Assembly (NCBI RefSeq): GCF_022836875.1
Contig: NZ_CP090376.1
Coordinates: 1,488,001 to 1,552,000, forward strand
Direction of reading: 5' to 3'
DNA length: 64,000 nucleotides
From: Flavobacterium enshiense
GTDB lineage: Bacteria; Bacteroidota; Bacteroidia; Flavobacteriales; Flavobacteriaceae
Numbering within the stretch: position 1 is the first letter of the stretch; every line of letters starts with the position of its first letter. The notes under the pieces were generated by a model. The model had not been told where the DNA came from. It did not search any database and worked only from the letters and a program-made list of their open reading frames with translations. Positions 58,764-64,000 of the stretch are shown one piece after another. The position numbers and the translations under genes were made by a program.

Positions 58764-59789
58764 ATGAATTTTCTTCGTAAATTACTCTTTCCGTTCTCCG
58801 TTTTGTACGGGCTGGTCACCTCCATACGCAATTTTTTGTTTGATAAGGGAATTTTGAAATCCGTGTCTTTTGACCTTCCGGTTATTGCTGTTGGGAATTT
58901 AAGTGTGGGCGGGACAGGTAAGACGCCCCAAATCGAATATCTGATAAGATTGTTGTCTAAAAACTATAAAATAGCAACACTAAGCCGCGGGTATAAAAGA
59001 AAATCGGAAGGTTTTGTTTTGGCAGATGCTGCTTCTAATGCTGAAATACTGGGTGATGAGCCGTACCAGTTTCATCAGAAATTTCCAGACATTCAGGTTG
59101 CGGTGGATGCAAACAGGGTGAATGGAATTACGCAGCTTCTTTCTCAGAAGGATGCACCCGAAATTATTTTATTGGATGACGCATTTCAGCACCGAAAAGT
59201 AAAAGCAGGGTTTTATATATTGCTTACTGCTTACAGTGATTTGTATTGTGACGATTTGATACTTCCGGCAGGAAACTTAAGAGAGAGCAGGAGCGGGGCG
59301 GAACGTGCTGATGTGATAGTGGTAACTAAATGTCCGCCGCAACTAACCAAGGAACAACAGGATGACATAAAATCGCGATTGAATGTAGCTAACCGTCAGC
59401 AGGTGTTTTTTACATTCATCGACTACGACAGTCATGTGTACTCTGAAGAAGGGAGATTTCCGTTAGAAGAAATCATATCGAAAGATAAATTGATATTGGC
59501 GGGAATCGCTAAGCCGGAACCTTTTTTTACGCATTTACAGGCTGAAAAAAACGGAAGGTTGGTCTTTCCTGATCATCACGATTTTACGCAACAGGACATA
59601 GAAACAATAAGAACAAAAGCAAGGGGTAATATCATCGTAACGACCGAAAAAGATTTTGTCCGTTTAAAAGGGAAATTGCCAAAAGAACAATTGTACTATT
59701 TGCCGATTATGAGTTCGTTTATAACCGCTCAGGAAGATTTTGATAAAACAATTAAGCAATATGTGGGAACAAGTACAGGAAACCGTTAA
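58764..59789 (+). CDS. lpxK: Tetraacyldisaccharide 4'-kinase
   Basis: Phosphorylates the 4' position of the lipid A disaccharide at the inner membrane. Signature features are a hydrophobic N-terminus (FLRKLLFPFSVLYGLVTSIR), the P-loop VGNLSVGGTGKTPQIEYLI, SRGYKRKSEGFVLAD, GDEPYQFHQKFP, ILLDDAFQHRKV and LPAGNLRESRSGAERADVIV. I chose ATG 58764 (about 341 residues), the conserved FLRKLLFP start; an upstream ATG at 58680 would overlap the divergent gene. The purine nucleoside phosphorylase start overlaps its 3' end. Confidence 0.93.
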   Translation: MNFLRKLLFPFSVLYGLVTSIRNFLFDKGILKSVSFDLPVIAVGNLSVGGTGKTPQIEYLIRLLSKNYKIATLSRGYKRKSEGFVLADAASNAEILGDEPYQFHQKFPDIQVAVDANRVNGITQLLSQKDAPEIILLDDAFQHRKVKAGFYILLTAYSDLYCDDLILPAGNLRESRSGAERADVIVVTKCPPQLTKEQQDDIKSRLNVANRQQVFFTFIDYDSHVYSEEGRFPLEEIISKDKLILAGIAKPEPFFTHLQAEKNGRLVFPDHHDFTQQDIETIRTKARGNIIVTTEKDFVRLKGKLPKEQLYYLPIMSSFITAQEDFDKTIKQYVGTSTGNR

Positions 59790-60573
59790 TTATATAAAAG
59801 AAACGACTGGTTTTACTCCGGAATACGGTGTGATTTTGGGTTCCGGTTTGGGTGGATTTACAGATGATATCCAAATCGAGCATACGTTGCCTTACAGTGA
59901 AATTCCAAATTTTCCGGTTTCTACGGTTGAAGGCCACAAAGGTGCATTGGTTTTTGGGACTGTCGGGGGGAAAAAGTTGGTTGCTATGCAAGGTCGTTTT
60001 CATTTTTATGAGGGATATGACATGAAGCAGGTTACTTTTCCTGTGCGTGTAATGAAGTATTTAGGGGTTGATAAACTTATCGTATCCAATGCTTCCGGAG
60101 GAGTGAATCCGAATTATAAGGTGGGTTCTGTTGTGTTGATAAAAGACCATGTGAATATGATGCCGGAGCATCCGCTTCGTGGAAAAAATGACGAACGTTT
60201 TGGTCCTCGTTTCGTTAATATGAGTGAACCATACAGTCAGAAAATGATCAGCAAAGCCAAAGAAATTGCAGTTTTATTGGGTATTGAGATTAAGGAAGGA
60301 GTTTACCTCGGGTTGCAGGGGCCGACTTTTGAAACCTTAGCCGAATACAAAATGGTTAAAGCGTTAGGTTGTGATTGTGTCGGGATGTCAACGGTTCCTG
60401 AGGTTATTGTGGCTAGGCATATGGAGCTGGAAACCTTTGGTGTTTCTGTGATTACAGATATGGGCGACGAAGCAAGTATCGGAACAGTTTCTCATGCTGA
60501 AGTTTTGGAAGCAGCAAAAGAAGCTGAGCCTAAAGTCAGAAACCTAATCAAAAATTTAATTATTCAGTATTGA
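59761..60573 (+). CDS. punA: Purine-nucleoside phosphorylase, class I
   Basis: Cleaves purine nucleosides with phosphate to base and ribose-1-phosphate. GVILGSGLGGFTDDI binds phosphate; VEGHKGALVFG and MQGRFHFYEGYD, SNASGGVNPNYK, GVYLGLQGPTFETLAEY and GCDCVGMSTVPEVIVARHME follow as in trimeric PNPs. The start is ATG 59761 (WEQVQETVNYI), which overlaps lpxK by 29 bases; ATG 59740 would add seven residues. The 3' end overlaps the convergent histidine kinase gene by 14 bp. Confidence 0.93.
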   Translation: MWEQVQETVNYIKETTGFTPEYGVILGSGLGGFTDDIQIEHTLPYSEIPNFPVSTVEGHKGALVFGTVGGKKLVAMQGRFHFYEGYDMKQVTFPVRVMKYLGVDKLIVSNASGGVNPNYKVGSVVLIKDHVNMMPEHPLRGKNDERFGPRFVNMSEPYSQKMISKAKEIAVLLGIEIKEGVYLGLQGPTFETLAEYKMVKALGCDCVGMSTVPEVIVARHMELETFGVSVITDMGDEASIGTVSHAEVLEAAKEAEPKVRNLIKNLIIQY

Positions 60574-62755
60574 TTCTTTGACAGATGGTGACAGCTATGA
60601 CTTCATAGAATTTGTCCGGATCAAACGGTTTTGTGATTACATCGGTCATTCCGTAAGAAAGCAGCATTTCCTTGTTTTCATCTAAAGAAATTGCTGTAAG
60701 TGCAATAATAGGGGTTTCCTGATTGAATTTCCGGATATGTTCTGTGGCGATGGTTCCGTTGATGCCTGGAAGGTGGACGTCCATTAAAACCAAATCATAA
60801 ATATTGTCACGCATATGTTCTACGGCGTCCTCACCATTTTCAATTATATGGCAATGCATTTTCTTTCTTTCCAACATTTTCTGCGTAATCATCTGATTGA
60901 TTTTGTTGTCTTCAACCAAAAGGATTTTTTTGCCTACCAGTAAACTTTCATCATAGACAGGCTCTGTTCTTTTTTCGATTACATTGTTGCTGATGTTGAA
61001 AGAAACATCGAAATGGAACCGCGACCCTTTGCCTTCCTCGCTTTCCAGTTTGATTTTGCCTCCCAGTAAAGCGACTAGTCTTTTGACAATGGCCAGCCCC
61101 AGACCGGTACCGCCATATTTTCTGTTTATTTCTACTGAGCCTTGGGTGAAACTGTCAAAAATTGTGTTCAATCGGTCTTTAGGTATTCCTATTCCGGTAT
61201 CGCGTACTTCAAAATGTATCTTGACGGAATTTGTTTTTTCTTTTTTGATTGTGGCTGAAACCCAGACATTTCCGTTTGTAGTGAACTTAATGGCGTTGTT
61301 GATAAGATTGATGAAAATTTGAGACAATTTTGTTGGGTCTCCAATTAAAGTGGAAGGAATCTTTTCATCAATTTCAAGATGGTAAACCGTTTTGTTTTTG
61401 TTCGCTATTTCGGAGAATGAACCGACAATATTTTCAAGTAAATCCCTTAAATCGAAGTCGATGTTTTCTACTTCAACAGCATCGGATTCAACACGGTTTA
61501 TTTCAAGGATGTCGTTTATGAATGTCAGTAGATAATTTCCTGAAAACTTCAATGAATTTAGGTAATTCATCTGGGTGGGTTTTGGGTTGTCTTCAATCAG
61601 GATATGTGTGATTCCATTAATGGCGTTCAACGGGGTTCGCAATTCGTGGCTTACCGTTGAAAGGAATTCAGCACGTGCTTTTGAGGCTCTTTCCGCTTTT
61701 TCTTTTTCAATTTCAAGCTCCTGGTTTTTGTCTTTTAGGAGCTGATTTGTTTTTGTTCGGATTATATTGTTTTTGTACAGAGAAAGACTTAAAAGGGATA
61801 GAATGGATATTAAGGCGATACTCAGGATGCTGATCAGTTTGGAGAATTTAATTGATTTTTCCTGCGCTTTATTTTCCCTGTTTGTCTTGTCAATAGATTT
61901 TAATTGTTCCATTGCGATGTACCTTTCGTAAGCTGGTACGTCAGTCGTTTTTGTTCTGATGTTGAAAATAGAATCACGGAGAATATTGAACTTTTTTAAG
62001 TAGTTGTGGGCTTTGATTATGTTGTCCGTTGATTCGTAGAGAGCACTCAAACGTTTGAGTATCCGTAATTTTTGATTGGTATTGTGACCTTCTTTTGAGA
62101 TTTCATAGGCCTTTTCCAGATTGCTGATAGCCGATTGTGGATTAGTTTTGGTGTCTATTTCTGCCAGTTCAAAATAGGCCTCCACTTTTGCGTCGGGAAC
62201 AGTTTCAAGGGAAGCTTTGGCTGTGATGGCATTGAATTTTTTTATAGCCTCTTTGGTGTTGCCTTTGTGTTTTTCTATAATCCCCTTTTGAAGTTCAATT
62301 AAATCAGTTGCTTCCGGAACATTTACCGTTTTATATTCGGCCAAAGCCTTGTTGAAATAATTATCGGCAAGATTCAGATTGTTTTTTCTAAGATAGCTTA
62401 TTCCAAGGGAATAGTAACAAAAAGCGCTGTTTGATGAAGCTTCTAAGTCATTGTAAATGGTTATACTGCGGATGTAATTTTCAATGGCTTCATCCTGCCT
62501 ATCCAATTCATTGTAAATACATCCGATGGAAAGATGGCTGTCTGCCAGTTCGCGCTGAAGTTTGTTTTTAATGGCATATTGTTTCGCCTTTCTGGCATAG
62601 ATAAGTGCTTTGTCGTAATCAAAGCTGCTCTTGTGGAAATTTGAAACTTCTAGATAATAGGGTACACTGTCAACATTAATAGTTGCATTTTTCTCTTGTG
62701 AAAAACAATTAAGTTTTGCTATTAAAAAAAAGAGTAAAATGTATAAATGCCTCAT
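60560..62755 (-). CDS. TPR-containing hybrid sensor histidine kinase/response regulator
   Basis: A 731-residue orphan hybrid kinase. Signal-like N-terminus, then a periplasmic or cytosol-facing TPR array (about residues 35-270: FHKSSFDYDKALIYARKAKQ and several repeats), one membrane helix (about 305-328) and a coiled-coil linker. The HisKA motif STVSHELRTPLNAI has phospho-His about 370. The ATPase shows QIFINLINNAIKF, RDTGIGIP and YGGTGLGLAIVKRL. A receiver domain follows with VEDNKIN, phospho-Asp in VLMDVHLPG (about 659) and Lys in ITKPFDPD (about 709). No DNA-binding domain or cognate regulator is adjacent. Confidence 0.92.
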   Translation of the reverse strand: MRHLYILLFFLIAKLNCFSQEKNATINVDSVPYYLEVSNFHKSSFDYDKALIYARKAKQYAIKNKLQRELADSHLSIGCIYNELDRQDEAIENYIRSITIYNDLEASSNSAFCYYSLGISYLRKNNLNLADNYFNKALAEYKTVNVPEATDLIELQKGIIEKHKGNTKEAIKKFNAITAKASLETVPDAKVEAYFELAEIDTKTNPQSAISNLEKAYEISKEGHNTNQKLRILKRLSALYESTDNIIKAHNYLKKFNILRDSIFNIRTKTTDVPAYERYIAMEQLKSIDKTNRENKAQEKSIKFSKLISILSIALISILSLLSLSLYKNNIIRTKTNQLLKDKNQELEIEKEKAERASKARAEFLSTVSHELRTPLNAINGITHILIEDNPKPTQMNYLNSLKFSGNYLLTFINDILEINRVESDAVEVENIDFDLRDLLENIVGSFSEIANKNKTVYHLEIDEKIPSTLIGDPTKLSQIFINLINNAIKFTTNGNVWVSATIKKEKTNSVKIHFEVRDTGIGIPKDRLNTIFDSFTQGSVEINRKYGGTGLGLAIVKRLVALLGGKIKLESEEGKGSRFHFDVSFNISNNVIEKRTEPVYDESLLVGKKILLVEDNKINQMITQKMLERKKMHCHIIENGEDAVEHMRDNIYDLVLMDVHLPGINGTIATEHIRKFNQETPIIALTAISLDENKEMLLSYGMTDVITKPFDPDKFYEVIAVTICQRINTE

Positions 62756-62792
62756 ATTGTATTATGCTCGAAATTCGCATAAATATAGGAAA

Positions 62793-63794
62793 TTATTTCT
62801 TAGAAAGAAAACTTATGAGGTCAATTATTCGCGAGGAATAGCCTATTTCATTGTCATACCATCCGACAACTTTAACCATCTTGTCAATTACAGATGTCAG
62901 TTGGGCATCAAAAAGACAGGAGTTGGTATTGCCTAAAATGTCGACAGAAACAATAGGGTCTTCCGTATAATCAAGGATGTTTTTAAGTTCGTTTTCAGAT
63001 GCTTTTTTAAAAGCGCTGTTGATTTCCTCAATCGAAACTTCCCTTTTTACGTTGAAAGTTATGTCGGTCAACGAACCGTCCGGAACCGGGACCCTGATAC
63101 CGCAACCGCCCATTTTTCCTTCCAGATGTGGGAAGATTTTTGTGATAGCTTTTGCTGCCCCAGTGGTCGTAGGAACAATTGATTGTGAGGCGCCGCGGGC
63201 TCTTCTCAAATCTTTATGTGGCTGGTCGTGTAAACTCTGATCTGTTGTAAACGAGTGAACGGTGGTAATATAAGCTTGTTCAATGCCGCATAACTCCTCA
63301 ATGACTTTAATCATCGGAGCTGCGTTGTTAGTAGTACAGCTTGCATTGGAAACGATGTGTTCGTTTCCGTCGAGAATGTGCTCGTTTACACCTAAAACAA
63401 CCGTTTTTATCAATTCTGTTTCCGAAGGAGCCGATAGGATGACTCTTTTTGCTCCAACAGTGATATGTTGACTGATATCCTCGTAGGTTTTGTGTTTTCC
63501 TGTAGATTCAATTACAAAATCGATATTGGAACTACTCCAGTCAAGGTCTGAAATTTTCTTTTCGTTGAAGAATAAAAAGGGCTTTCCGTCAACAATGATA
63601 GAATTATCGGTTGAGGTAACGGTATAAGGCAATACTCCGTGAATACTGTCGTATTTCACCAGGTGAGCCATAGTTTTTACATCGGCAATGTCGTTAATAG
63701 CAATTACTTCAATCGTGGGATGATTGAGTAATAATCGGAACAGATTACGGCCAATACGGCCAAATCCGTTTATTGCTATTCGTGTTTTAGACAT
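62793..63794 (-). CDS. gap: Glyceraldehyde-3-phosphate dehydrogenase, type I
   Basis: Oxidises glyceraldehyde-3-phosphate with NAD and phosphate in glycolysis. INGFGRIGRNLFR is the dinucleotide loop. Catalytic Cys about residue 153 lies in SNASCTTNNAAP and His about 180 in TTVHSFTTDQ. VPVPDGSLTDITF and VVGWYDNEIGYSSR complete the core. The residue after CTTN is Asn rather than the more common Cys. The length of 333 residues is normal. It lies six bases after the lipA stop, so they may share a transcript. Confidence 0.94.
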   Translation of the reverse strand: MSKTRIAINGFGRIGRNLFRLLLNHPTIEVIAINDIADVKTMAHLVKYDSIHGVLPYTVTSTDNSIIVDGKPFLFFNEKKISDLDWSSSNIDFVIESTGKHKTYEDISQHITVGAKRVILSAPSETELIKTVVLGVNEHILDGNEHIVSNASCTTNNAAPMIKVIEELCGIEQAYITTVHSFTTDQSLHDQPHKDLRRARGASQSIVPTTTGAAKAITKIFPHLEGKMGGCGIRVPVPDGSLTDITFNVKREVSIEEINSAFKKASENELKNILDYTEDPIVSVDILGNTNSCLFDAQLTSVIDKMVKVVGWYDNEIGYSSRIIDLISFLSKK

Positions 63795-63800
63795 TCGGAA

Positions 63801-64000
63801 TTATAAAATATGTTTTTGAGCATGGTATGAAGAACGAACTAACGCGCCGCTTTCAACGTGACGGAAGCCTAATTCTTTTCCGATCTGCTCGTATTTTGCA
63901 AATTGTTCCGGTGTGATGAATTCCTTGACCGGTAAGTGTTTTTTACTTGGTTGTAAGTACTGTCCGATAGTTACGATATCCACATTCGCTTCGCGTAAAT
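63801..64000 (-). CDS. lipA: Lipoyl synthase, C-terminal end (truncated by window)
   Basis: The frame is open to the right edge, so only the last 65 or so residues are visible. They read [18 protein letters not shown] then [10 protein letters not shown] and [12 protein letters not shown], the C-terminal signature of radical-SAM LipA, which inserts sulfur into octanoyl groups on lipoyl domains. The N-terminal 4Fe-4S motifs lie outside the window. The stop is six bases from the start of gap on the same strand. Confidence 0.9.
   Translation of the reverse strand, partial: LREANVDIVTIGQYLQPSKKHLPVKEFITPEQFAKYEQIGKELGFRHVESGALVRSSYHAQKHIL

Overview
The window looks like core chromosome of a flavobacterium (Bacteroidota, Flavobacteriaceae-like). 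The evidence is AT-rich DNA, promoters of the Bacteroidota type (TAnnTTTG) rather than TATAAT, no consistent Shine-Dalgarno sequences, a protease with a type IX secretion (T9SS) C-terminal sorting domain, a PorV-like protein, DUF4105, SusC/TonB-receptor-like outer membrane proteins and Lys/Asp-rich lipoproteins. I see no integrase, transposase, prophage, CRISPR array or rRNA. Two identical tRNA-Thr genes lie near 24.7 kb. No gene-free gap reaches 300 bp.

Layout. 1-8.7 kb: the end of a surface-polysaccharide locus, with a truncated GT-B protein, four GT4 glycosyltransferases, a hexapeptide acetyltransferase, a Wzy/ligase-like membrane protein and a WcaJ-type initiating phosphoglycosyltransferase. 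8.8-11.2 kb: PorV2-like and DUF4105 proteins on the minus strand. 11.4-18.6 kb: pssA, a GH25 lysozyme, then a minus-strand envelope operon kdsD-tatC-CMD-lptB-DUF5808, then recQ. 18.6-24.6 kb: DUF2891, a COG2509 flavoprotein and the tightly packed idi-queD-bcp-manA run. 24.7-31.9 kb: two tRNA-Thr, lipoproteins, an M61 peptidase, AlkB, a DMT exporter and htpG. 32-42.4 kb: OmpA and lipoproteins, a lone ABC ATPase, an S9 peptidase, a KASIII/fatty-acid hydroxylase pair and a large outer membrane receptor. 42.7-49.1 kb: argS followed by a three-gene SGNH/LysM-SGNH/MBOAT cassette. 49.2-53.2 kb: small Cys-rich secreted proteins, ffh, folD and a GNAT enzyme. 53.3-64 kb: an RluF-like synthase, a T9SS S8 protease, an alpha/beta hydrolase, a zinc-ribbon-family coiled coil, a Nif3-like protein, lpxK, punA, a TPR hybrid histidine kinase, gap and the end of lipA.

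Working together. Much of the window serves envelope construction: lipid A and core sugar synthesis (kdsD, lpxK), lipopolysaccharide export (lptB), exported glycans (GT cluster), phospholipids (pssA), modified fatty acids (KASIII plus hydroxylase), protein export (tatC, ffh, T9SS clients) and cell-wall processing (GH25, LysM/SGNH/MBOAT).

The best candidate for an under-described system is the 44.6-49.1 kb cassette. It has the parts of a Gram-negative peptidoglycan O-acetylation cluster (PatA/PatB/Ape1), but one SGNH enzyme carries a LysM domain inserted inside its catalytic fold. Other points of note are a terminator-like hairpin that would hide the GGAGG of the following gene, several promoters placed for leaderless transcripts, and two zinc-binding protein families that have lost their cysteines.
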